Of a stretch of 64,000 bases of DNA, positions 25,712 to 36,922 are shown piece after piece. The notes beneath the pieces were generated by a model that worked only from the letters and a program-made list of their open reading frames with translations, had not been told where the DNA came from and did not search any database. A program made the translations under genes and the position numbers. Origin of the DNA: Cylindrodendrum hubeiense (taxonomy: Eukaryota > Ascomycota > Sordariomycetes > Hypocreales > Nectriaceae). How positions within the stretch are numbered: the stretch's first letter is position 1; every line of letters begins with the position of its first letter. Where the stretch lies: the NCBI GenBank assembly GCA_014621425.1, contig JAANBB010000126.1, forward strand, positions 1-64,000, written 5' to 3'.

Positions 25712-27697
25712 CTAGTACTGACGAGCAGCGTACTCACGATACTTATCTGCATAATGAATCCTAAGTCTGCGGCCCCAAATTATCATTGGAACGCATGTCA
25801 ACGCAACGGCTGCAGAGATGCAAGCCAACAAAACAAACATGTCGTAAATGCCCATGCCTTCCATCCAAGGCGAGATCGCAAACACCAACGCCGTGGCAAG
25901 AATATTGCGCACAAAAATAACTCCTGTCAAGGCATTTCCGAGTATCTTTGTGATCAAAAAGTTAACCTTCTTGCTTCATATCAATTTCCGTCACATGAGA
26001 AAAAAAGGCTTACCAGTTGGTATGAATCTTGAACATATGTTAAGGCCATATCGCCTGTGCCACCGATTGCAAATCCGATGAAACCAGCTCCCACGGCATT
26101 GATAATCCATGGCATTCCCTAAACCGCAATATTTAGCAAATTAGTACCCAAACGAGGGTAATTTCCCACCTTTGATATGGTGAGACCGTACACCAGACTT
26201 CCAATCACCATGCTCAGACTGGGTACGAGGAACAGCCACAGGCGGGTTTCCGGCTCGTAAACACCGCCACGTCGCTTTGCAACTTGCATAATAAAATAAT
26301 CCACCAAGGGACCGCCAAATATTGAGCCTAGGAGGGCCCCAATAGCTGGTGGCAAGTTCATATTACCTATACCTGCAGTGGTGAAGTTATAGGGGGGGAG
26401 TGTGTAAAGCACGCTTTGAGTAACAGCTAAGATTGCAAGCATGGCGATTGCGAAACCATACTGAAGAGCGGCGAACATGACGGCGGGGAATGCCACGAGG
26501 ATTTGAAATGGTTGGTAGAGTTGCCGCCAAAAGGAACGACCTTCAACTTCGTCGCTCAGGGTGAAGAGAGCGTGCCGCTCCCAGTATGACTTCATCGGAA
26601 CAGTGTTGTCAATTTCTACCACCCTCCTAGGTTGATTTTGTGTAGAATCCGTCTCCTTTGGGATAGGCTGATGTGGTGACGCTTTTTCCATGTTCTTCGG
26701 TTTGTCGAAATCACGGATGTGGCTTTCTTCACAAATCTCGTAACCAGTCAAGGGCGGGGGGACGTACTTTGTTTCTTCGAGAAGGAAAACCATCAGCACG
26801 ACTAGGACCCCCATGAAAATGGCACACAGCCAAAAAGCCCAGCGCCATCCCATGGTGACCGCTGCATGACCCGCAGCAACGGGTCCTAAATAGTTCTAGA
26901 GGCTTTTTGTTAGATGAAGCTTTCCGCAAACGACAGAGGAGCATTACTCACGCCAACAATTACCATGAAAATGTAGATGCCGGTCATTGTGCCCCTTTGG
27001 TACACAAAGAAAAGGTCCGACACCTGTAGGAGTCACACTTTTGGTTAGCTGAGGGGTACTTTTCATGTCCAACACTTGTGTCCATCTATAGCCTACAGTG
27101 ATCTGGAAAAGGGCCTCATTGACTGCACCGGCCACGCCAGAAATCGCATTGGCCGCAATCATTTCCCCCATCGTTTGCATTTTCGCTTGCCAAATGGCAG
27201 AGATAAACATGGCGATGGCGGTGACTATGTAGACAGGTCGACGGCCAATGCATAAAGCAATCGGAATGAATATAATACAGCCGACCGAGAGGGCAGCCAT
27301 GTTGGTAGCATAGCCATTGTTCAACTGATCATAGCTGATTCCGAGTTCTTCGTTTACGTCTTGATAAAGCGGCACAATAACACAAAGACTATTCTTGTTA
27401 GCAATCATTGTCTTAGTTCTCTCGAAAAAGTAACCGGAGTTTGCATACATTGCGAAAACCATGATGGCATAAAGCGAAAGAAGGATCATGTGGATGGTTT
27501 TACGCCTCGCGCTCCAATTCTTTTCCAGTACAGTCAGTCCACTGGTATTTTCTGTACGACCTTTTGTATAGCCTGGTAGATTCAGTACTTACCAATGGCT
27601 CGTTTGGATCGGAGCTTGGCTGAGGCGCGAGTACAAGCGTAGTTCCATCCGCATCCTCGATCCGGACGGTACCTGGAGGAAATGTGTCATGTTCCAT
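25712..27697 (-). CDS. MFS transporter, HOL1-like (DHA1 family)
   Basis: Spliced model of 534 aa with seven exons: 27697-27593, 27519-27449, 27388-27097, 27023-26952, 26895-26170, 26118-26014 and 25945-25712. Intron 1 restores the conserved DPNEPLNWS motif before the first membrane segment. Intron 2 (60 nt, branch TGCTAAC) is a multiple of three and stays open in genomic translation, so a naive caller may include it. Later conserved words include YDQLNNGYATNMAALSVG, the NYLGPVAAG segment, MGWRWAFW and the YVQDSYQ segment. A ~100-residue charged central loop separates the two halves. Yeast HOL1, the best known relative, moves polyamines and other cations at the plasma membrane; the nearby copper amine oxidase makes an amine substrate attractive, but this is inference. 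The ATG at 27697 was preferred over the longer open frame because the family N-terminus begins shortly before PLNWS. Confidence 0.9.
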
Positions 27698-29898
27698 AGT
27701 TGCAATAATACAAATAGTACCTTTAGCACGTTGATGATTTGCAAATGCGAAAGTGCTCTTAGTTATGAGATACACTGCAATGAAAGGTCTGTGCGAACTC
27801 TCCGGGAATACCAAAATGGGCGAGGAGGTGTCATGACTTTATGTTGTAGCGGCCTTAGAACATTGGTCGAAAGTGTGGGCGAATGTTACTAGCCATGTCG
27901 CTGCTAAACTCGAAGTGGAAGATAGATAACACACCACTGCCCGTACACCCTTGTTCTAGGCCGACAAACACGGGCTTGCTTAGCCCAGGGCTGCAAGCTG
28001 ATGGTTTTGATAACACCCTCTCAGTAGCGGGGAATCGCTTTTGGTCCACTCAAAGGCTTCCCCTCTCCTCCCCTTTCATTTCAACGGGCCTGAAAGCTCA
28101 ATCAGTCAACACGGGAGTACGTACGCTGAGTCAAGCGATGGGATGAATGGGCCATAGTCTGGGGGGATGGGATAATGAGTAGCAACATTGGTTTAAGTTA
28201 TAGATGAATGCAAATATCTCTTTCTCCGCCCCAAAACACTTCTTGTCTACAATAGCCAGCGCATATTATGACCATCCAGGCACAAGACCCAATGCTAGAC
28301 GGGTGTATACACACTTGACTTTCCCCGCAAAACTAGATGGATTTGGAAATTTTCATGAGAGCATGGGAGTAGGGTGTGCAAGACCTGCAGTGTGCCATGG
28401 CTCACCCAGGACCCAGGCATTGAAGCATTAACCGCCCGCTAATTTGCGGATATCAGACATCCGGGAGTACTCGCTTAGCGCTCGTACTACTCTACATACA
28501 AAAAAGGGCGTGTTTGGATTAAATGCATCTTTCGCCCTAACTTGATGAAGGCCACCTGATAAGTGAATATGGAGGAAAGCATCATGGGGAAGGAGGCCTT
28601 TATCATAATTCATACCTCTGGTGATGTTGAATGCGATCGGGGCACGCTGAGACTCAATTGTGAAAATTACGTACAATCCAAGCTAGATTGGACAAAAGGT
28701 ACACTACCTAATACCACATCATATGCACCGAGATTTAGCATTGATTTAATGAGGCATACAATGGGTGCACGGCATTGACCAAGACGATTCGTAGGTATCT
28801 GCGCACGTTCTTGTGTGGTCGTTGCGATCCCTAACCACTCGCCATTAGGCGGATACTTTTACCAATGAAAGAGACCATTGTATCATTGGGTTTCCCTGTT
28901 CGTCGCCAGTTTTGATTACGGACAGTGTATAAAGTCTGCCTCGTGAGGCCAGGAACGGGATGACGGCAAGAAATCAATGTTTACAACCAAAACAACATGT
29001 ATGAGTCCGAGAATTGAATAAAAGAACGGGGGAAAGAATCTAAATTTCCTTGCTCCGAGTAGTTTTATTTATTTATTACCATGTCCGTCTTTCTTCTTTG
29101 CTCGCAGAGTTTGCTACGACCCGTTGTATTTAACGTTCCCCAGCGTTGATGTGTGGATTGACTTACTACAACTTACCAGATACGACTGAATCTGAAGATT
29201 CAGACACGCAAATTTGTGTGACAAAACATTGTCGAAAATACCGTGCATTTGTCACCTGCCATCTCAAGGCGCCGTGTGTTTCTTATCAAGGCCTGATTCC
29301 TCAACAAGAAGAAGTGCAATCTATCGCCTCGATTCGGAATGGTTGCATCTCCGCCTTCGAGTACTGTCTTCCGGGATTTCAACAAGACTGAACTGTCATA
29401 AATGGAACGTACTGGGGTGAGAGTCAGCGGCAGTTAGTGACCAAGGTAATTTCTCGGCAATTTGGCCTCGTGAGTGACGGACAGGGGATGACAATTGTGG
29501 GCCATGCGCCTCGTACTTTTGCTCGTCCATTGGAGGCCACTTTAGCATCATAAGCAAATATGAACATGCATGCATTGGCGCGACTTCGGATTTCAGAGCC
29601 TAACTTGACAGGGAAGCTCAACCGCACGTTTTGCGTAACCCTCACCGTACGATACGGAGCTTTCAGGATAGCCATACTAAGACTGTCACCAGCATTTATG
29701 ACCGGCCATATTCTAACTTCGTCTATAAGAAGCCATAGCCTCTGCAATTGTTGCTTGAGAATTTCAGTCGCATCAAGAGTCACCAGAGCAAGCAATCAAG
29801 TTTGAGCGAAAGCAATCACTTACAGACTACATTTTTCCATACCCCCTCCTTAACTGCAACATTTCAAGACAGTGTCTTTGTCACAAGAACCTCACACC
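27698..29898. other. Divergent promoter region, no gene recognised
   Basis: About 2.2 kb between the HOL1-like gene (-) and the amine oxidase gene (+). Several open stretches occur (for example 29424-29795 on -), but none shows a family motif or signs of splicing. Confidence 0.5.
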
Positions 29899-32086
29899 AT
29901 GCTCAAAGACACAACCTCACTCCCCGGCTTCACCGTGTTGCGAGAAGAGTCCGGCGATGTCGCTCCAGATTTGTCTAAGGAGGCCTTCATTCATCCATTA
30001 GGTGAGTTCTATCACGTTGACTTGTGAATTTCAATGCAGCTTCTTGTTCATTAACTAACAACGTTCCGTCGCAGATCCGCTATCAGTTGACGAGATTCGT
30101 GTCGCTCGCAAACTCGTCTTAGACCATGCCAGCCCCAAGCAGTTAAAGTTCAATTGCCTGACTCTCCGCGAGCCCAAGAAGCTCGAGTACGCCGCTTTCC
30201 GGGCTGGAACAGGCCCTCGCCCTGATCGTCGTGCTTTTGCCGTGATTATCGAGCGCCCTGGCTCTCAGGTTGCTGAGGTGCTAATCAGCCTCACCCATCG
30301 CAAGGTTGAGGACTGGAAACCTGTCTATGATGTCGGCCCAACCTTGACCTTCGAGGATCAGGATATCTGCGAGCGTATTGCCCGTGATGACCCTCGAGTC
30401 ATCGAAGCCTGTCGCGAGGTTGGAATCACTGATATGTCCAAGGTTTTCGTTGATCCTTGGGCCATCGGTGTGGATAACCGCTGGGGTTTTGAGCGCCGTC
30501 TCCAGCAGGGTCTTGTCTATTACCGCAACTCAGAAAACGATAATCAGTACGCACACCCTCTGGATTTCACCATTGTTTTCGATACCGAGCTTGAAGAGGT
30601 CATCGCTGTCGACATCCGTTATGTTAACGGCGAGCGTACTTTACCGCCATTGACTGAACACAACTACATGCCAGAGTTCGTCGGCGACGACTATGTTGAT
30701 GGTGTCTTTAAGCCTATCAACATCACTCAGCCCGAGGGCGTTTCCTTCCGCATGCGTGGTAATGAGATTTCTTGGGCCGGCTATAAGATGCATATCGGGT
30801 TCAACTTTCGCGAGGGCATCGTTCTCTCTGATATCCGTATCAAAGACCAACACGAACAGCGAGAGCGGACCCTCTTCAACCGCCTTAGCGTTGTAGAGAT
30901 GGTTGTTCCATATGGAAATCCTGATACACCGCATCACAGAAAGCATGCTTTTGATGTTGGTGAGTACGGCACTGGCCTCATAAGCAACCCGCTACAGCTT
31001 GGTTGTGATTGCAAGGGTGCTATCCACTATCTTGATGCGACTATGACGACTCAAACTGGCGAGCCCGCCATCCTCAAAAATGCAATTTGCATCCATGAGG
31101 AGGATAACGGCCTGCTGTATAAGCATACTGACTATCGCAATGGCCGTGTCATTTCTGCTCGTGATCGGAAACTGATTATCTCTCAAATCATCACAGCGGC
31201 CAATTACGATTATGCCTTCTATCACACCTTTACCCTAGACGGTACCTATAAGCTTGAAATGAAGCTTACGGGTATGCTCAATACCTATTGCATGCATCCT
31301 ACTGAAGAGGCTGCCCCGTTTGGCAATGAGATCGCCCCCCGCATCAATGCTCATAACCATCAGCATATCTTTTCTCTTCGCGTTGATCCTGAAATCGATG
31401 GACCTAATAATTCTATCATTCAAAACGACGCGACAACCTATGAGGAGCCTCTTGGGTCCGAGAAGAATCCTTACGGCAACGGGTTCTACTGCAAGAAGTC
31501 GCTTTTACGCACTGCTAAGGAGGCTGCTGTTAATATCAATGCTGAGACGAGTCGATCTTGGGATATTATAAACCCAAACAGTATCAATCCCGCTTGTAAG
31601 AAGCCTGTCGCCTACAAGATTCTCAACGGCAGCAGCCCCGGTCTCATGGCCCAGCCCGGCAGTGTTGTCTGGGATCGTGCTGCCTTTGCCCGTAAGAGTC
31701 TATGGGTCGTACCTTATAAGGATTACGAGTTATACCCTGCTGGTGACTATGTTTGTCAATCGACCGGCGAGCCAGATCATCCCTACAATAAGGGTGTTGC
31801 CGACTGGACTAATCGTGACGAACCGATTGAAAACACGGATATCGTCTGCTACGTTCAGTTTGGCATCACCCATTTCCCCAGGACCGAGGACTTCCCCGTC
31901 ATGCCTGCTGAGCCTGTCAGTGTCATGCTACGGGCATCCAACTTTTTCCAAAAGAACCCTGGTCTATGGGTGCCTCCCTCTGCTCTTTGTGTTGATGCTG
32001 TGTCTAAGAATGCATTCCCCAAGAAGGAAGAGCTTGCACCAGCCTCCTCATGCTGCGCTAGCCGTCCTGCGCCACCAAAACTATAG
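29899..32086 (+). CDS. Copper amine oxidase (primary-amine oxidase)
   Basis: Two exons, 29899-30001 and 30075-32086 (intron 73 nt, GTGAGT...GCAG), give 704 aa, normal for the family. The enzyme oxidatively deaminates primary amines to aldehyde, NH3 and H2O2 using copper and the topaquinone (TPQ) cofactor. The TPQ motif N-Y-D-Y is present, with Y412 as the cofactor precursor. The catalytic base fits D328 in FDVGEYGTG. Copper ligands fit H463 and H465 (NHQH) and H634 (ITHFPRTEDFPVMP). There is no signal peptide. The C-terminus ends PKL, close to a type-1 peroxisomal signal, which would suit an H2O2-producing enzyme. The exon 1/2 junction gives FIHPLDPLSVDEI, as in family N-termini. Neighbours (HOL1-like transporter, Zn2Cys6 regulator) suggest amine use as nitrogen source. 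Confidence 0.95.
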
Positions 32087-32800
32087 GCTCATGCGTTTTA
32101 GAAGAAATGAAATTGGTGAGATCACATGGTTGTGGAATGTGACTATGTTGGTCTCGCTTGATGGGCGATTTGGATGTGAAAATGGCGACTCTATTAAGTC
32201 TAGGAGAAGTTTAAATCAGGAACGGCGTATGAAGATGGGCTAAGCTCAATGGATGGTTCAAGATAGGGACAAGGAAATATTTCATGTGTTCGATCGATTC
32301 CTCAACATTCAGTTGTTGTAGTACGCGTTGAGTAACCTAGAAGCCGTACTAGTAAACATGACAAGGTTGTGACGCCGGGTTTACCATCTCTCCTTTTCTA
32401 CCCAGTTATCACATTTATCACAAATTTATTTGTTTTGCAGATCATGTGGATGGTCTATTCTCCTACAAACATCCTCACCGGGGGAAATTGATTGCGTCCA
32501 ACCCGGACGCGCAAATGCGCTGTCAAAGGGTTAATTTTAGTTGGCGCGCCAAATAGAAAGTTCAATGCGTTCTCATACTAATATATACTTTCCATGTAAG
32601 TGATAATATATATACTCGTTCACTATGCCTCCAACGTTGCTGGAATAAATTAGCCGTTAGGCCAGTAACGGTCACAATACGACCCACTCTTATCGCCAAT
32701 CTCAAGTTGAACCCCTCTTCTCTGCATGCGGAGTACCGCTCCTCGTTCATCACCTGTTTTCCCAAGCCAAAGGTTGATTACTTTCAGAAATCGTGAGGCC
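32087..32800. other. Intergenic, no gene recognised
   Basis: 3' flank of the amine oxidase gene and 5' flank of the regulator gene. An in-frame stretch upstream of 32801 lengthens the regulator frame to 32726, but was not preferred. Confidence 0.5.
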
Positions 32801-34192
32801 ATGTCCAGTCATACTGCCCGCGCTTGCGACCGATGCTACGTTGTCAAGACACGATGCCAGTGGCTACATGATTCAACAGACTGTGGGCGGTGTTTCCGTC
32901 TCGGCGTTGTATGCCTCAATATTCGACCAGCCAAAAAGGCAGGCCGTCGATCGCGACCCTTTCCCCCACAGCCAGAGACCTCAGTCCATAACTCTAAAGA
33001 AGGGGGGAAGGCGGGAGAGCATGAAGTGGATGGTAGCGTCTCTGATTCGGTGCCAACCTTGTCCCCAACGCCCTCACTTCTCGACAACACCTCCAACACA
33101 AAAGGCCACCTTGTTTACGAGCTACTAGCCAATGATGATGTATTTGACCTTTTCTTGGTCGGGCCCAGTTTCCGGGAGACCCATCGCAATGCCCTTACAT
33201 CGCACTATCGGAGATCTAAGCCTACCCTCCAGGACGCTTACCTGGCCTGCGCGTTGTCCTGGCCAAACTTCATTGATGGCCAATCTGGAGCTGATGCTTG
33301 TTTTCAGCATGCATCCTCTGCTGTGGAAACTCTACGCAAATTTCAAGTCCAAGATGGCAATTCGGCTTCTAAATGTCTTGTTTTAGGTGCCATGATCTTA
33401 ACTTTCACGACATGGCACAGAGTACACGATATCTCGGCAATATGCCGCCAAACTCTTCTCCTCATTCAACCTGAATATGAGTCACCCAACGGCTTCCATC
33501 AAGAGGATCCATTCCTTTTGACAAGTGTTGTTATTGCGGAGCTATTGGAATGTCTGCTTCGCGGTCTCGTACCAACGTTGAGATATCGCCTACGGCCAGC
33601 ATGTGACGCCCCAGACCGGTACCTCGGTCTTTGTACCTGGTTTTTACCACACCTCTACGACATCTGCAAGCTCAATAGCATAATCTGCTTAGCTGACTAT
33701 GATGACCTATCAACGACATTGGAGATACTGCAGCCCATAAAGGAGAATATTGAAAGCTGGCAGCCTTGCATTCCAGATAACTTCTGCTCAAACTTTACGA
33801 CTGTCGAAGTTTCTCACATGCTTTGTCAGGCCCAAATCATGCGGCTTGGCTCTCTGCTAATAATTCATCGTCTCAAGTATCCTTTTGGGCTGAACGACGA
33901 AACTGCGAGGTTAATGGGCGTGGCCATCCTCACACACCTTGAAACGATCACACTGGCAACTGAGAAATGGGTTAGAAATATGGAACTACCAGTTCTAGTG
34001 GCCTGCTTTGAGATAGAAAGTAAGCATGAGAGGCAGCGGTGGTACAGGCGCATACCCGATCTGGTCCGCTATTCAGAACAGTATACTGCTCATCTTCAAA
34101 ATCTATTGGAGTCATTTTGGACGCTGAGGGACGCGAATACGCTACTACCATGGTCCAATATCGGGCAATTTCTCTCGCCATTAGTATACTAG
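32801..34192 (+). CDS. Zn2Cys6 transcription factor next to the amine oxidase
   Basis: Single exon, 463 aa from the ATG at 32801 (the frame is open back to 32726; the inner ATG puts the zinc cluster at the usual distance from the start). The binuclear cluster is C9-x2-C12-x6-C19-x8-C28-x2-C31-x6-C38, followed by a basic stretch (KKAGRRSR). The rest is helical and resembles the middle/C-terminal regulatory domains of fungal C6 factors, probably the Fungal_trans_2 type. It should act in the nucleus on CGG-containing sites. Its position between the copper amine oxidase and the amidohydrolase makes it the obvious candidate regulator of this neighbourhood, which is inference from context only. Confidence 0.9.
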   Translation: MSSHTARACDRCYVVKTRCQWLHDSTDCGRCFRLGVVCLNIRPAKKAGRRSRPFPPQPETSVHNSKEGGKAGEHEVDGSVSDSVPTLSPTPSLLDNTSNTKGHLVYELLANDDVFDLFLVGPSFRETHRNALTSHYRRSKPTLQDAYLACALSWPNFIDGQSGADACFQHASSAVETLRKFQVQDGNSASKCLVLGAMILTFTTWHRVHDISAICRQTLLLIQPEYESPNGFHQEDPFLLTSVVIAELLECLLRGLVPTLRYRLRPACDAPDRYLGLCTWFLPHLYDICKLNSIICLADYDDLSTTLEILQPIKENIESWQPCIPDNFCSNFTTVEVSHMLCQAQIMRLGSLLIIHRLKYPFGLNDETARLMGVAILTHLETITLATEKWVRNMELPVLVACFEIESKHERQRWYRRIPDLVRYSEQYTAHLQNLLESFWTLRDANTLLPWSNIGQFLSPLVY

Positions 34193-34477
34193 ATAGTCAA
34201 TAACTCTTTTGAATCCTGATGACTTTTGTCTCGATCCCAGATGCCTCGCTTTCCTTTGCTGTCTATTCTTCACGAGCTTTGAAGGACTTCTCATCCCACC
34301 ATGAGTAATCACCTTAATTAATGCATTCCAAGCACTATGAGCGGTAGTATGGTGGATATCGGGGAAATACAATTATGACGTTAGGCCCTGGATCGTTATT
34401 GACACACCATAAACAAGTCTGTGGGGTAGTTCAAGGGTTGGGGTGCTGAGCTAACGTGTGCTAGTGGCAAGCGCGTG
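34193..34477. other. Short intergenic, nothing seen
   Basis: 3' flank of the regulator gene; no feature recognised before the repeat array. Confidence 0.4.
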
Positions 34478-34565
34478 ATTAGACGGAGGTTTGTTGATAA
34501 GACGGGCATTTGCCGATAAGACGGAGGGTTTGGATAAGACGGAGAGTTGACGGAAGATTAGACAC
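34478..34565 (+). repeat. GATAAGACGG-type tandem array 2
   Basis: About five plus-strand units: GATTAGACGGAGG, GATAAGACGGGCA, GATAAGACGGAGGG, GATAAGACGGAGAG and a decayed GATTAGACAC. The unit matches array 1 (24966-25210) but in opposite orientation. It lies between the Zn2Cys6 gene and the amidohydrolase gene, about 220-310 bp upstream of the latter's ATG, so its GATA sites could act in that promoter. Confidence 0.85.
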
Positions 34566-34785
34566 TTTAGGGAATCTTAACCAGGGGCCCTTGTTTAATG
34601 GGCTGGAGAAATCACATTCCATTTAATTCGATTTGTAATTTTGAACTGTCCGATTGTCCAAGACAGGGGTCACGTCGTGAGCCTTAAATTTGCCAGAGTA
34701 CTTATTCCATACGCTCAGAGGACAACTGTGACACCATCATCAACTCCCGAGCCATTCAGTCGTTGTCCTCTTCTCGCTATCACAA

Positions 34786-36435
34786 ATGGCCACTACAATT
34801 ATCCAAGACTATGTTCTCTTTGTCAATGGCCGGATCCTCTCAGCCACGGAGAGCGGCCTTGAGGGGCGCGCCACATTTGCCGAAAGTATGTTCATACACA
34901 ATGGTATCATCACCGCCATCGGTCCCCAAGACGAACTGTCGAAAACGTACCAGTGTGATGGAGTAACAACATACGACTTGGGGCAGAAAACTGTACTTCC
35001 GAGCTTCATTGATGGGCACATGCATCTTCTTCTCACAGGCCAGGCTCTTCAAAAACTTCCACTCGTTGATTCTCGGTCGTTTGAAGAATTACGCGAGAAG
35101 CTCAGGAGTTATGCAAAGGCAAATCCAGATGTCCCAAGGATCTTGGCAAATGGCTGGATGCAGGTATTGACTCCAAATGGTGTTACTGCTGCAATGCTGG
35201 ACGATATTGACCCTCGACCCATTTTCATCGATGCCCTTGATCACCACTCCATGTGGTGTAGTTCGGCTGCTTTGGCAGAACTTGGTATTGCTGGTATGGC
35301 AGACCCGGAAGGTGGTAAGATCCATCGTGATGATCAGGGGAACCCTTCAGGGCTGCTGAGCGAAAACGCGGCGCTTAGTATTGGCTGGACACATTTATCC
35401 AGTGTCGCGTCAAAGGAAGACTTCAAGAATTACATGGCTGCTGCATTAGAGGCATATACTGCCTCTGGCTATGCTGGTATAATTGAAATGGCAATGGACG
35501 AAATAGCCTGGGACACCCTGATTGATATGTATGCTGAGCATCCAGACCTTCCTATGCGAATCGCAGCATATTGGCTCATCCGGCCTGCAGAAACCGAGGC
35601 TGCCCACATATCACAAGTCAAGCGGGCTATTGAGCTATCTCAAAAGTTCAACAAGGAGTCAACACCAAAATTGCGAATAGTGGGCATCAAGATCATAGTT
35701 GATGGTGTGACGGAATCATGTACAGCGTACCTATCTGAACCATACGCCAACTCGCAAGTCGCAGCGCCTATCTGGACCCGAGAGCAACTGGATCCGGTGG
35801 TTAAGACCGCCGTTGCAGGCGGACTTCAAATTGCTCTTCATGCCATCGGAGATGCCGCTGTTAGTTCAGCAGTTCAAACTTTGGAATTAAATGCACAGCC
35901 AGGAGGTCGTCACCGGATTGAGCATTTGGAGTTGGTATCACCCGAGGACGCCAAACGACTGGGTGAGCTCGGCATCACAGCATCAATCCAGCCAATTCAT
36001 GCAGACCCATACTTGCTCAGGGATTGGTCTCGTCTTCTGAATGAGCATCAGAGGTCTCGAGGGTACGCATGGCGTGAGTTAGTGGATTCTGGGGCACTGC
36101 TAGCCATAGGAACTGACAGTCCGGTGACACCTTGCAATCCACTAAACAACCTCTACACGGCAACAACGCGGCGTTCAATGGAAGACCCATCTTTAGAACC
36201 AGTTAATGAGCATTTTCGCCTAGGGCTCTGCGAAGCTGTGGTCGGGGCCACGACTGGTTCAGCCAAGAGTGTATTTGCTGACGATATTGTGGGGAGCTTG
36301 GAAGTAGGAAAGATTGCGGATCTTGTCATGGTGGACATGGAGTGGGAATCACATAGCCTGAAAAAAGCGCAGTTGAAAGAGACATGGTTTGAAGGGAGAA
36401 GAGTTTGGAAGGCATTAGATTCAAACCAAGAATAA
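34786..36435 (+). CDS. Amidohydrolase family 3 (YtcJ-like metal-dependent hydrolase)
   Basis: Single exon, 549 aa, normal length for the family. The metal site is clear: H78-x-H80 in DGHMHL, then a Lys in GIKIIVDG, a His in ALHAIGDAA, HRIEH and the Asp of GTDSP near the end of the barrel. The N- and C-terminal beta segments (YVLFVNGRI ... GKIADLVMVD ... VWKALD) form the usual composite domain of urease-superfamily hydrolases. Members hydrolyse N-acyl or N-formyl amines, amides or lactams; NfdA is a known N-substituted formamide deformylase of this family. No signal peptide is visible, so it is probably cytosolic. Release of a primary amine here could feed the copper amine oxidase 2.7 kb upstream, which is speculation. 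Confidence 0.92.
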   Translation: MATTIIQDYVLFVNGRILSATESGLEGRATFAESMFIHNGIITAIGPQDELSKTYQCDGVTTYDLGQKTVLPSFIDGHMHLLLTGQALQKLPLVDSRSFEELREKLRSYAKANPDVPRILANGWMQVLTPNGVTAAMLDDIDPRPIFIDALDHHSMWCSSAALAELGIAGMADPEGGKIHRDDQGNPSGLLSENAALSIGWTHLSSVASKEDFKNYMAAALEAYTASGYAGIIEMAMDEIAWDTLIDMYAEHPDLPMRIAAYWLIRPAETEAAHISQVKRAIELSQKFNKESTPKLRIVGIKIIVDGVTESCTAYLSEPYANSQVAAPIWTREQLDPVVKTAVAGGLQIALHAIGDAAVSSAVQTLELNAQPGGRHRIEHLELVSPEDAKRLGELGITASIQPIHADPYLLRDWSRLLNEHQRSRGYAWRELVDSGALLAIGTDSPVTPCNPLNNLYTATTRRSMEDPSLEPVNEHFRLGLCEAVVGATTGSAKSVFADDIVGSLEVGKIADLVMVDMEWESHSLKKAQLKETWFEGRRVWKALDSNQE

Positions 36436-36820
36436 CATTGGAATCCTTGAAGTGAATATTACGAATTCAAGATGTTTGGAGATGAAAGACAATAAGTGCA
36501 ATATCATGCAAGGTAAAGTGCTCTGGTGATACGAAAGTTATCTAAATAACAGCGTGTGATCACTACTAGGTCTATGGGATAGAGTTCTGACAGTTAAATA
36601 GTGGATTGGTTTCTGCAATGAGCCATCAGTATGTAGAAGTATCACCCAAGGGCGAGAGATCTGCAAATGGCCCGTAAGCGTTGGCGAATAATGACTCGTT
36701 CATTTTGGTGAATCAAGTTCAGAGATTGAGCTGGAAAGACGAATATGCCCTCCTAAAGGGTGTCACCTTTCGGGGTTTAACAATTCAATTGCTATTGTGG
36801 CAATGTCAGATGGAAAGGGA
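36436..36820. other. Intergenic, nothing recognised
   Basis: 3' flank of the amidohydrolase gene; no gene seen. Confidence 0.4.
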
Positions 36821-36922
36821 GCATATAAGATGGTAGTTGTGGATGGGCAGATCATCACCGGCCAGAACCCAGCATCCGCTCACGGAGTTGGTGTCGCGCT
36901 GGCCACCACTGCCATCGGTTAG
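36821..36922 (+). pseudogene. 3' relic of a DJ-1/PfpI family gene
   Basis: A 33-codon open tail ending in TAG reads VVVDGQIITGQNPASAHG followed by VGVALATTAIG, the characteristic C-terminal strand and helix of DJ-1/PfpI (ThiJ) proteins. Nothing upstream on this strand restores the rest (nucleophile-elbow Cys, Rossmann core). The gene is therefore truncated, leaving only the last ~15% of a typical 220-240-residue protein. It suggests that a gene was deleted between the amidohydrolase and the D-threonine-aldolase-like gene. Confidence 0.65.

Noticed and set aside
29424..29795. 123-codon minus-strand open frame between transporter and amine oxidase
   Set aside because: No motif, no signal peptide and no homologue recognised; lies in a promoter region.
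24966..34565. Starship giant mobile element bounded by the arrays
   Set aside because: No DUF3435 tyrosine-recombinase captain gene is visible at either edge, and the cargo is ordinary metabolic genes.
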